Shown piece by piece: positions 33,916 through 42,045 of a DNA stretch of 44,229 bases. The notes below the pieces were generated by a model that was given only the letters and a program-made list of their open reading frames with translations, was not told the DNA's origin and searched no databases. The stretch is from contig DULU01000019.1 in NCBI GenBank assembly GCA_012840225.1, positions 1 through 44,229 on the forward strand. Direction: 5' to 3'. Positions within the stretch are counted from its first letter, which is position 1; each line of letters starts with the position of its first letter. Made by a program: the position numbers and the translations under genes. Origin of the DNA: Bacillota bacterium (GTDB lineage Bacteria; Bacillota; Limnochordia; DTU080).

Positions 33916-35865
33916 TCACCGGTTATATCCAACCATCACTCCTGCATTAATATATGCAGCATTAGTGCCGGTTCCCAGCGGTATCCCGATGCGCAGTGTC
34001 GGCTCCAGCACCAGAGGCGGCTTCCTGCTAAAGGGAAGGTTCATTTTCAACCCGACTCCCAGTTCAGCTTCCCAATGGTGGGAGAGCGCACCGCCGGCAC
34101 CCGGAAGATAGTATCCGGCCAGGTAAAGAAAATCGTTTTCATAGCCCAGGCGATACATGGCGCCAAGGCGATACTCATCTTTTGCCGGAGCGGGGGAGGA
34201 GAGAGCGGCGGTATAGGAGGCTACCGCTCCATACCACTGTTCCGTCTCCCCTTGCTTTTTTCCCCCGCCGAATCCCAGCGCTGCGAGCCAATTCGAGTAA
34301 GAAGTGAAATTGGTGGTAATCCCGGTTCTAAAGTAGAGAGGTGCATGCGAGGAGGAAACGCTCTTCTCAGCCTCTGCGGCGGATGCGGGAGAAGCAGGCG
34401 ATGGCTCTCCCTCGGTTTCTGCCAAAGGAGCAGCTTCCTCCTTTTCGCTCTCACCCTTCCTCGCTCCCTCCCCATCTCTTTCCTCTTCCGTCGCCTTGTT
34501 GACGGTCTCAGGCTGAGCCACACCTTGAGCATATGGAGGAGAGCTTGGCGCCGGATTGGCGTTTGCGGCATCTATAATTTCGGACAGCGTACCTGCCTGG
34601 CGGGTATCCTCGATCAGATGCGGGGTGAGGATGATCACTGTTTCCATCTGATCGACGTTGCTCCGGTTCCAGCGGAAGAGCGATCCCACAATTGGCAAGC
34701 TGCTGATGAGGGGGATGCGGGACATGCTTTTCTGCTCTTCTTCCCGGATCAGGCCGCCGATGATGATCGGTTGGCCGTTGTAGACCTGCACAGTGGTTTC
34801 GGCATTGCGGGTGCGCACCACAGGCATGCCCTGCGGGCTCCACTCGAGGATGCTGCTCACTTCCAAGGCTACATTGACGGTGATTTCGTCGGAGGCGGCG
34901 ATGCGGGCGTTGATCTGCAGGCGGATGCCGGCTTCGATATAGGTCATGGTGTCGCCTTCCTCGGCACCACCGCTGATGATCACCGGGACGCGGTCGCCGA
35001 CAAAGATGGGCGCCGTCTCCCCGCTGACCGTGGTGATCAGCGGTTTGGCCAGGAGCTTGGCCTCACCTCTGGTCTCCATGGCATCGATGGCCGACTGTAA
35101 ATTGGACAAAGTCCAGTTGAGCCCGCCGGTGGCGGTGTTGATCGCACCGGTAAGGTCGGGCAGTGTCCAGTTCAGCCCCAGGCGCCTTAACGCATTGTGT
35201 GAAATCTCCTCCACCCGGGCTTCAATCAGCACCTGGCGTCCGGCTTTGTCGAAGAGCTGGAGGAAACCTTCGAAGATCTCAAGATCTTCCTTGCTTCCTA
35301 CGGCGACAAGGCGATTGGATTTCTCGTCACCGCTCAGTTTCAGATTTGGAGCGATGATGGAGGCCATCTCGATCACCTTGGTTACCTCGGCATATTGCAA
35401 GGCGTATACCCGGACAAAACCGTCGTCCGCTCTGGCTTCCGCTTTTCCCGCCGCTTTGGCGAGCGGGGTTACCGAGAGCAGTTGACCGCTGATGGTATAG
35501 GCGGCGCCCACCTGTGCGGCGAGGATGGACAAGGCTTCTTCTATAGTGACATCGTGCAGCAACAGGCTGACCACCCCGTCCACCTCCGGGTCGACGGTGA
35601 CATTCAACCCGGCCATTTGGCCTAAAGCCATGAAGAGGTCTCCGGCTTGGCATTCAAAGACGGATAGTGATTCGATCTTACCCGCCAAAGTAGCTGCGGC
35701 AGCCTCTGCCGGCATAGTGGGTCTTAAGCATATCGCCAGGAGCAATATCAATATTTGCCGGACGAAGGCCGGCCGCCATGATCGCCCAGCTATTATCTGT
35801 TTTGACCATAGCTGGCCATGTGCAGGTTGGCCCCGCGGTTTCGACCGGTGGGCATCAGTTATCAT
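33916..35865 (-). CDS. pilQ: Type IV pilus secretin with C-terminal barrel-like extension
   Basis: A 649-aa secretin, the ring through which pili cross an outer membrane. A long positive n-region and hydrophobic segment (residues 37-55) form the signal. N0/STN domain: 64-133; N1: about 150-207; secretin domain: 210-420, with the signature IPLISSLPIVGSLFRWNRS at 384-402 and the VIILTPHLIED end. Residues 430-508 are a low-complexity acidic linker. Residues 509-649 have alternating aromatic strands (EYRLGAMYRLGYENDFLYLAGYYLP, HHWEAELGVGLKMNLPF) that resemble a small outer-membrane barrel; normal PilQ ends at the secretin domain. It overlaps the preceding gene by ATGA. A secretin implies an outer membrane, unusual for Firmicutes. 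Confidence 0.88.
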   Translation of the reverse strand: MITDAHRSKPRGQPAHGQLWSKQIIAGRSWRPAFVRQILILLLAICLRPTMPAEAAAATLAGKIESLSVFECQAGDLFMALGQMAGLNVTVDPEVDGVVSLLLHDVTIEEALSILAAQVGAAYTISGQLLSVTPLAKAAGKAEARADDGFVRVYALQYAEVTKVIEMASIIAPNLKLSGDEKSNRLVAVGSKEDLEIFEGFLQLFDKAGRQVLIEARVEEISHNALRRLGLNWTLPDLTGAINTATGGLNWTLSNLQSAIDAMETRGEAKLLAKPLITTVSGETAPIFVGDRVPVIISGGAEEGDTMTYIEAGIRLQINARIAASDEITVNVALEVSSILEWSPQGMPVVRTRNAETTVQVYNGQPIIIGGLIREEEQKSMSRIPLISSLPIVGSLFRWNRSNVDQMETVIILTPHLIEDTRQAGTLSEIIDAANANPAPSSPPYAQGVAQPETVNKATEEERDGEGARKGESEKEEAAPLAETEGEPSPASPASAAEAEKSVSSSHAPLYFRTGITTNFTSYSNWLAALGFGGGKKQGETEQWYGAVASYTAALSSPAPAKDEYRLGAMYRLGYENDFLYLAGYYLPGAGGALSHHWEAELGVGLKMNLPFSRKPPLVLEPTLRIGIPLGTGTNAAYINAGVMVGYNR

Positions 35866-37046
35866 TTTGAGCCTCCAACCGGGATGAATTCACGCCGCTC
35901 CCCTAATTTCACCGTCACGCCTTGCGCCGTGACGCTTTCGATGAGCAGCTCACCGATGCTGTCTCCTTGCTTCACCACATGGGAGCGGTTCTCCACGCTC
36001 AGTAAAGCCACGGTATTCGGTCCTTGCTGGATAATACCTCCCAGCCGCACCGGTGGAAAATCATGCCAGGCGAGGAGTTGGGCTGCAGCCGTCAGAACGG
36101 AGGGCTTCCCGGTAGCGGCAATGATCGAGGTGTTCTGTCCGGCTTTGAGCACGAGTTCAGGATAGGCGGCGGATATTATTTCCATGGCATGAGCCACAGG
36201 CAGGTAGCGCACCTGGAAAAGCCGGGTTTCGTCCGTCACGAGACCCACAGATTGAGCCGCCGCCTCGGTCGGTTTTTCTTCTGAAGCCGGTTTTAGCTGC
36301 AGAATGCCTTCCGGCGACACTTCGGCCACCAGTCCGGCTCGCTTCACGATATAATCGAAAGCTTCCCGCGGCGCCATGTCGGAAAGCACGATGGATAATG
36401 TCCCCGGGATCTCCCCGATGATCATGTAGCTGATGCCGGCGTTTATAGCCAGGGTGCGCAGAATAGAGGTGATGGGCTCGTTCTGGAAGTCGAAACGCTG
36501 CTTGGTGGCGACATCATGTTCAGCTATTACGCTCCTGGCCAAAGCTACCTGAGCACTGGTGCCCGTCACCAGGAGCCTGTTTGAACCCTCGTCAACCAAC
36601 ACATTGATTCCCGGTACCGCCGCCAGGACCAAGCTTCTGGCAGTCTGCGGATTGAGGTTGGCCACCTGGATGAAGGCCACTTCCGACTTGACCATGGTCC
36701 TCATGCGTTCGGCTGAAGCGATGGTCAAGGTGTTTCCTTCCAACAGGTAGCTATAACCTGTTACCCGACCCACCTGGTCAAGAGCTTCTTTCAGGCTCAT
36801 GTTGCCCAGCTTGAGGGTGATCTGGCCCCTCACATCGGTGGGATCGGCGATCACGTTCCAGCCGGCTACCTCTCCCAGCACGCGGTAGATGTTGAGAATC
36901 TCCTCGTTGATAAACTCCATCTGCCGCACCGGCATATCCATACCGCCGGTTTCCGCTGCTGCCTGTGCAAAAGCGCCGGCACAGACCAGAAGGCCAATTG
37001 CCAGTGTCATCATCAACATCTGCCAAATTTTTACCACGCTTTTCAT
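35862..37046 (-). CDS. Secretin N-domain protein with PilP/GspC-like C-terminus
   Basis: A 394-aa exported protein without a secretin barrel. A signal peptide (1-32) is followed by N0/STN (42-110, DVRGQITLKLGNMSLKEAL), N1 (122-178, NRLLVTGTSAQVALARSVI), a second N0-like unit (183-252), a second N1-like unit (273-328) and a 58-residue end (334-391): GGIIQQGPNTVALLSVENRSHVVKQGDSIGELLIESV. This last part has the pattern of the PilP/GspC homology region, which links inner-membrane parts to the secretin. The whole may be a periplasmic adaptor extending the secretin channel. GGAGG stands before ATG 37046. It overlaps pilQ by four bases, so the two are coupled. Confidence 0.75.
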   Translation of the reverse strand: MKSVVKIWQMLMMTLAIGLLVCAGAFAQAAAETGGMDMPVRQMEFINEEILNIYRVLGEVAGWNVIADPTDVRGQITLKLGNMSLKEALDQVGRVTGYSYLLEGNTLTIASAERMRTMVKSEVAFIQVANLNPQTARSLVLAAVPGINVLVDEGSNRLLVTGTSAQVALARSVIAEHDVATKQRFDFQNEPITSILRTLAINAGISYMIIGEIPGTLSIVLSDMAPREAFDYIVKRAGLVAEVSPEGILQLKPASEEKPTEAAAQSVGLVTDETRLFQVRYLPVAHAMEIISAAYPELVLKAGQNTSIIAATGKPSVLTAAAQLLAWHDFPPVRLGGIIQQGPNTVALLSVENRSHVVKQGDSIGELLIESVTAQGVTVKLGERREFIPVGGSK

Positions 37047-37049
37047 AAA

Positions 37050-38003
37050 CTAGTTGCCTCCTAATTTTAAAGTGATGCGTTCTCCGGCGATATCAAGGAC
37101 AATTCTTTTCTCTACGGTATCTATTCTGTTGATCTTGGCTCCTTCCAGCTCAGGTAGGATATCGCCTTCGCTCACTGTATAAACACGGCCGTTTACCTGC
37201 AAGTTGGCCAAGGTTTTCCCCGACGCCACCACGATCCCCGTAAGCATGGTCTGCTCCAGTTTTTCGGTTATCAGACGCCCCTTAACCAACTGGACAGTAT
37301 CTGCCGCCGGCTGAAAGGGATCGTTGGCCGGCAGATCGACAGGCTTGGCGGGTCTGGGGTACCAACCTGGCAGTGCTTGGCCACTGTTAACCACGACAGT
37401 TGTTTCCGACATCAACCATACAGTCATCACCATGTGAACATCCAGATGATCAACTTCCATCAATTTGAGGCTCATGTCGGATACATTCTCTTTTAGCACC
37501 GCGCTGAAGCGCACATCTTCAAGCCGCGCCGTGGGCAGGATCTGCGGCAGCTGCACGAGGATTTTCGCCAAACGCTTGTAATCCCCGCTCAGATCGGCGG
37601 TAATCTGCATTCGCCCCACGCCTTCCCCCCACTCCGGCTTGGTATAGCTGATGCGCACCAGGTCAACCAAGTTGTTGGTGGTCAGATTGGAGATTGTCGC
37701 CAGAATAAAAGGCAGATCCGCCTCTCTGGGGTAGAGGCTGATGATATCGTTCACCCGCCTGAGGGTTTCCTGATATTGCGCCTGTGCCGTGGCGTGACGC
37801 CTTTGCAGATCGGCCAGACTGGCCAGGGTAGTGGCCTGGAGTTGCGAGGACTGGCGCAACCTTTTCAGTTCGGCCATGGTCGGCTTGGCATAAAAGAAAG
37901 TGAAGGCGACCACTGCCAAAACATACAAAGCTATAAGTATGATGATGAGGCGAGTGCGCTGGCCGCTTTTGCTATCCTTCAGCATGATCGGCTTGGTGAT
38001 CAT
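37050..38003 (-). CDS. PilO-PilP fusion protein of the pilus alignment complex
   Basis: A 317-aa inner-membrane protein. Residues 19-38 are the single TM helix, 45-90 a coiled coil (MAELKRLRQSSQLQATTLASL), 90-215 the ferredoxin-like PilO domain. From about 225 a proline-rich spacer with NDPFQPA, the phrase common in PilP, leads to LTGIVVASGKTLANLQVNGRVYTVSEGDILPELEGAKINRID, which looks like the PilP homology region. In proteobacteria PilO and PilP are separate. It overlaps pilN by ATGA (38000-38003) and lies three bases before the next gene. Confidence 0.75.
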   Translation of the reverse strand: MITKPIMLKDSKSGQRTRLIIILIALYVLAVVAFTFFYAKPTMAELKRLRQSSQLQATTLASLADLQRRHATAQAQYQETLRRVNDIISLYPREADLPFILATISNLTTNNLVDLVRISYTKPEWGEGVGRMQITADLSGDYKRLAKILVQLPQILPTARLEDVRFSAVLKENVSDMSLKLMEVDHLDVHMVMTVWLMSETTVVVNSGQALPGWYPRPAKPVDLPANDPFQPAADTVQLVKGRLITEKLEQTMLTGIVVASGKTLANLQVNGRVYTVSEGDILPELEGAKINRIDTVEKRIVLDIAGERITLKLGGN

Positions 38004-38560
38004 TTCCCATCACCTTCTGTCGGCAATCCCATTTGAGCGAGGAAATAGGCCAGGCGCACTCCGCTTTGCTCTTCCCAACTTAGTGAGCCCATTTGCACCC
38101 GGTAGGGATCGCGGCCTACGGCGGCCAAAAAGCGGTCGAGCTCGGTGAGGCTCGTGGCATAGCCGCTGATGGGCACGGCGCCCGTCCGGGACAAGGTGAG
38201 ATCCCGCAGCCAGACATGACCTTTTTGCGTGCTTAAGGCCACCCGCTGCAAAAGGTGATACAGATTTATCGGCGGCTCCATTTGCCTTAACTGGCTCTCC
38301 AGCGGCGCCAGCAGGTTTTCCCAGGCCTTGATATCCTTTTCCAGCTGGTTGATGGCCGAACGGAATTGGGAAATGCTGGCCATTGTTTCTTTATAGCCTT
38401 CCATCTGCTCCCTCGTCGACCTCAGCTCCATGTGCAGGTATATACCGGTAAAGGTCATAGCGAAGCCGATGATGATACCGAACACCGCCACAATGGTGAC
38501 CACATTGATAGCTTTGATGGAAGCCCGCTCTTCAGGGGGGAGGAGATTGATGCGGATCAA
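38000..38560 (-). CDS. pilN: Type IV pilus assembly protein PilN
   Basis: A 186-aa bitopic inner-membrane protein. The cytosolic start MIRINLLPPEER holds the INLLP motif that docks into the PilM groove. One TM helix (VVTIVAVFGIIIGFAMTF) follows, then a coiled coil and a small ferredoxin-like domain, as usual for PilN. The start is TTG 38560, overlapping the pilM stop (TTGA); its stop overlaps the PilO-PilP gene. Confidence 0.88.
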   Translation of the reverse strand: MIRINLLPPEERASIKAINVVTIVAVFGIIIGFAMTFTGIYLHMELRSTREQMEGYKETMASISQFRSAINQLEKDIKAWENLLAPLESQLRQMEPPINLYHLLQRVALSTQKGHVWLRDLTLSRTGAVPISGYATSLTELDRFLAAVGRDPYRVQMGSLSWEEQSGVRLAYFLAQMGLPTEGDGK

Positions 38561-39597
38561 GGTTCCGACAACCCCCTCAAAGCCATGCCCATCGCTCCGG
38601 TAAAGAGGGGGGCGATATCCAATATTTCCGGAGGCAGTTTTTCACTGCCCAGGCAAAAAGAGAACGGCTGGGAAATGACCACCGGTATGCCGATCTCTTC
38701 GCTTAAGAGGATGTCCATGCCCTTCTGCATGGTGCCTCCACCGGACAAAAAGATGGTGGTGATCAGATCTCCTATGGATACCACCCTGTGCCTGGCTCTT
38801 AAAAATTCAAGGGTCTGAATGATACCTCCCAGCAGATCTTCAATAACTTTCTGCAACTGAGAGCGCTCCCCAGGCGCCTCCAGCATGAGCTGGTCGATAT
38901 GCTTCTCCCGCTGCAGGCGCTCCACTGCCTCATCGGAGACCTGATAGACACGGGCAACAGTTTCGCACCACCTTCTCATGCCGATCGGCAGCAAGCGATA
39001 TAACACAAAAGTGCCGCTGTCGACTACCAGCACCTGGGTATATTCAGCGCCAATATCCAGGTAGCAGGCCAAACCTTCCCTGGGTTGGCTGCGGGGCAGG
39101 GCGAAAGCCTGCACTTCGAAAACATAAGCCGGCAGGCGGGAGTTGCGCAGCACTTCGGCATATACTCCGAGATGCAGCTTTTGCATCCCTACCACCAGCA
39201 GTTCATGCTCGGAAGGCGAACCAGACGGCAGCTCAAGATAATCGATATGATAGAGCTCTGCTTTTTCAGGCTGTATGTGCAGGGCGGAGGTGAATTCGTG
39301 CATAATCAAGGGGTGTAAGTCGGCTTCCTCGGCGGAGGGGATCCTCACCGGCAGCACATTGATCTGTGCGCCGGCAGCTCCGGCCACCACCATGACGCGG
39401 TCGAGACGCATAGCCGGAGCAAAATTGTCCAGTAGCTCCTCCAGAACCTGGGGCTGCTGGATCACCCCTCTCGAGATCGCACCCGGCGGGACGGGAATAT
39501 AAACCGCCCGTTTTATAATGGGCTGTCGACCGCGCCGCACTTCAACCAGTTTGATGCCGGCATGTCCAAAGTCGATGCCCACAGCCTGATTAGCCAC
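38557..39597 (-). CDS. pilM: Type IV pilus assembly protein PilM
   Basis: An actin-like cytosolic ATP-binding protein of 346 aa that holds PilN and connects it with the motor ATPases. The phosphate loop GIDFGHAGIKLVEV and the later YLDIGAEYTQVLVVD and IFLSGGGTMQKGMDILL are the three nucleotide-site segments of the actin/FtsA fold. The start is GTG 39597 with AGGAGGTG. It overlaps pilN by four bases. Confidence 0.93.
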   Translation of the reverse strand: MANQAVGIDFGHAGIKLVEVRRGRQPIIKRAVYIPVPPGAISRGVIQQPQVLEELLDNFAPAMRLDRVMVVAGAAGAQINVLPVRIPSAEEADLHPLIMHEFTSALHIQPEKAELYHIDYLELPSGSPSEHELLVVGMQKLHLGVYAEVLRNSRLPAYVFEVQAFALPRSQPREGLACYLDIGAEYTQVLVVDSGTFVLYRLLPIGMRRWCETVARVYQVSDEAVERLQREKHIDQLMLEAPGERSQLQKVIEDLLGGIIQTLEFLRARHRVVSIGDLITTIFLSGGGTMQKGMDILLSEEIGIPVVISQPFSFCLGSEKLPPEILDIAPLFTGAMGMALRGLSEP

Positions 39598-39636
39598 GTT
39601 TCACCTCCTGTTCCCATATATTTTTAAATATAAACT

Positions 39637-40863
39637 TTATCCGGTCGGGACCGAGGTGGCCATTTTGAACATGGGCAACACCACCGCAATAGCCAAGAAC
39701 AATACCACTCCCGTCAGCCCGACGATGATCAACGGTTCAAGCAAGGTGGTTAAGGCTTTGATGCTGTAACCGGCTTCCCGGTCGTAATAATCGGCCATCT
39801 GGTTTAGGGTGGTGTCGAGGGAACCGGTCTCCTCCCCAACCGACACCATCTGTACCAGGGCACGGGGAAACACTTTCTCTTTGGCCATGGCGGCAGCCAA
39901 AGAGGAGCCCCGTTCCACTGCCGCTCTCACCTTGGCCACGGCTTCCGCGGCCGGCACATTCATCACGATGCGCTCCACCATGCGCAGAGCTTCCACCATG
40001 GGCACACCGCTTTTGGACAAAAGCGCCAAAGAGCGGCCCATACGGCTAAAAACGAGCTTGGTGACCACCGGACCGATCAGGGGAGCTCTTAAGAGAAACT
40101 GATCTTTAATCCGGTTCCCCTTAGGCGTGACCAGCCATTGGCGCAGAGCGAAGACAAAAGCACCGATGATGGAGAAGATCAGCCACCACCATTTCGTGAG
40201 AAACTTGCTGGCGTCGATGATAAACTGGGTGGTCCAAGGTAGGGGCATATTCATACTTTCAAAGATCGTAACAAAGTTGGGCAAGACGAAGAGCACCAGT
40301 ACGATGATGGCGCCGATGGCCACCACGGTGACCACCATGGGATACATCAGCGCTTCTTTGATTTTGGCCTTCGTCTCCATTTCCCGCTCATAATATTGAG
40401 CCAGGCGGTCCATCACCTCGTTTAAGACACCGGCCATCTCGCCGGCCTCCACCATCTGCACCAGCATGGGGGGAAAGGCTTTATCCTGGGTAGCCAGGGC
40501 CGCTCCCAGGCTGTTTCCGGACATCACTTCCCGCCGGGCATTTTCCAGTCCCTTTTTCAGCCGGACGTCCCGCATCTGATCGGTGACCAAAGCCAAGGCA
40601 TCCATCACCGCCATGCCGCTGGACATCATTACAGAAAACTGGCGGCAAAAGACGGCCAGGGCAGAGACCGGGACCTTGCCCATAGGTTCGTTGAGGCGCT
40701 GCCAGAGGGTTTTCTGCCGGCTCTGGCGCTGCACGGAGAGGACAATATAACCCTGATTGCGGAGCCGGTTGATAATACTGCCTTGGTTGTCGCCGGCAAT
40801 GGAACCTTGCAGCAACTGGCCGCTGCGGGTTTTTACTTTATATTGCCAATACTGTTGAGCCAT
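39637..40863 (-). CDS. pilC: Type IV pilus inner-membrane platform protein PilC
   Basis: Platform protein of 408 aa with two T2SSF domains: the first opening ALAVFCRQFSVMMSSGMAVMDALALV, the second RMGRSLALLSKSGVPMVEALRMVE. Three main hydrophobic segments are seen (about 170-190, 220-240 and near 380). Each domain has the MVEAGE / MVSVGEETGSLD motif typical of the family. PilC is turned by PilB during extension and by PilT during retraction. It lies between pilT and pilM, 39 bases before the latter. Confidence 0.95.
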   Translation of the reverse strand: MAQQYWQYKVKTRSGQLLQGSIAGDNQGSIINRLRNQGYIVLSVQRQSRQKTLWQRLNEPMGKVPVSALAVFCRQFSVMMSSGMAVMDALALVTDQMRDVRLKKGLENARREVMSGNSLGAALATQDKAFPPMLVQMVEAGEMAGVLNEVMDRLAQYYEREMETKAKIKEALMYPMVVTVVAIGAIIVLVLFVLPNFVTIFESMNMPLPWTTQFIIDASKFLTKWWWLIFSIIGAFVFALRQWLVTPKGNRIKDQFLLRAPLIGPVVTKLVFSRMGRSLALLSKSGVPMVEALRMVERIVMNVPAAEAVAKVRAAVERGSSLAAAMAKEKVFPRALVQMVSVGEETGSLDTTLNQMADYYDREAGYSIKALTTLLEPLIIVGLTGVVLFLAIAVVLPMFKMATSVPTG

Positions 40864-40913
40864 AACCCTTTCGCCGTTTTCAAATATGATTTATTATTAT
40901 AATCTCATAACCG

Positions 40914-41960
40914 CTATAACCGCCGCCGCCACCGCAGTTCTTCAGGATCCACCAGACCCTGGTTCACCAGCTGTTCCAACGAAGATTCCATGGTCTGCAT
41001 GCCGAAGCGGGCGCCGGTTTCGATGGCGGCGGGGATCTGGTGCGTCTTGCCTTCGCGTATCAAATTGCGAATAGCGGTGGTACCTATCAGCACTTCCACC
41101 GCCGGCACCATGCGCTTGCCGTCGACGGTTCTTAATAGCTGTTGCGATATGACGGCTTGCAGCACGCCGGCCAACTGCACTCGCACCTGCTGTTGCTGGT
41201 GCGGAGGGAAGACATCGATGATGCGATCGATGGTCTGGGCGCCACCGCGGGTGTGCAGGGTGGACAAAACCAGGTGGCCGGTTTCGGCGGCGATGAGTGC
41301 GGTGCTGATAGTCTCCAGATCCCTCATTTCTCCCACTAAAATCACGTCAGGATCCGCCCGCAGAGCCGCTTTCAGCGCCGAGGCATATGAAGTGGTGTCG
41401 CTTCCCACTTCCCGCTGGTTGACGATGCATTTGGCGTGCCGGTGGATATATTCAATGGGGTCCTCCAGGGTGATGATCACCCCGTGACGCTGGTGATTTA
41501 TCACGTCGATCATGGCGGCCAGAGTGGTGGATTTTCCGCTCCCTGTAGGACCGGTCACCAGGATCAAACCGTCGCGCCTGTCGCATAAATCACGCACCAC
41601 CGGCGGCAAACCCAACTCCTCCAGTGGCAGCACCTGTGGGGATATAAGGCGAATGGCCAACCCATAGCTGCCGCGCTGTCTGAAAGCCGTGCAGCGGAAG
41701 CGGCCCACCTGTCCCAGGCTGTAGGAAAAATCGAGTTCGCCCGCCTGTTCCAATTCCGACCATTTGTCATCCTTAACTAACTGGTGGATCAACGCCTCGG
41801 TCATTTCGGGTCGCAACCGCTCCATGTTCTCCATGGGCACCAAATCGCCCCTGATGCGCAGCACAGGAGGGATGCCCACGGTGATATGTAGATCTGAAGC
41901 TTTTGCCTCCAGCGCCTTACGTAATAAATCATCGATGGTATATGTTGTAGTATAAAGCAT
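40914..41960 (-). CDS. pilT: Pilus retraction ATPase PilT
   Basis: A hexameric secretion ATPase of 348 aa. Walker A is GPTGSGKST (137-145), followed by TLEDPIEYIH, LRADPDVILVGEMRDLET (Walker B) and GHLVLSTLHT. AIRNLIREGKTHQI, the C-terminal PilT motif, separates it from PilB. It depolymerises the fibre for twitching and DNA uptake. It is encoded between pilB and pilC, so retraction genes are expressed with assembly genes. Confidence 0.95.
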   Translation of the reverse strand: MLYTTTYTIDDLLRKALEAKASDLHITVGIPPVLRIRGDLVPMENMERLRPEMTEALIHQLVKDDKWSELEQAGELDFSYSLGQVGRFRCTAFRQRGSYGLAIRLISPQVLPLEELGLPPVVRDLCDRRDGLILVTGPTGSGKSTTLAAMIDVINHQRHGVIITLEDPIEYIHRHAKCIVNQREVGSDTTSYASALKAALRADPDVILVGEMRDLETISTALIAAETGHLVLSTLHTRGGAQTIDRIIDVFPPHQQQQVRVQLAGVLQAVISQQLLRTVDGKRMVPAVEVLIGTTAIRNLIREGKTHQIPAAIETGARFGMQTMESSLEQLVNQGLVDPEELRWRRRL

Positions 41961-42045
41961 TATTTTCGGCTCCTGAGCGGCCTCTGGATTAATTTTCTGT
42001 TACCTTGTGGGTTACATTTCTGCTTCGCCTGTCTTCACTGTAAGT

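Noticed and set aside
33760-35100. 446-residue open frame on the + strand
   Set aside because: Antisense of pilQ and pilV; no motif, and the opposite strand carries well conserved secretin sequence.
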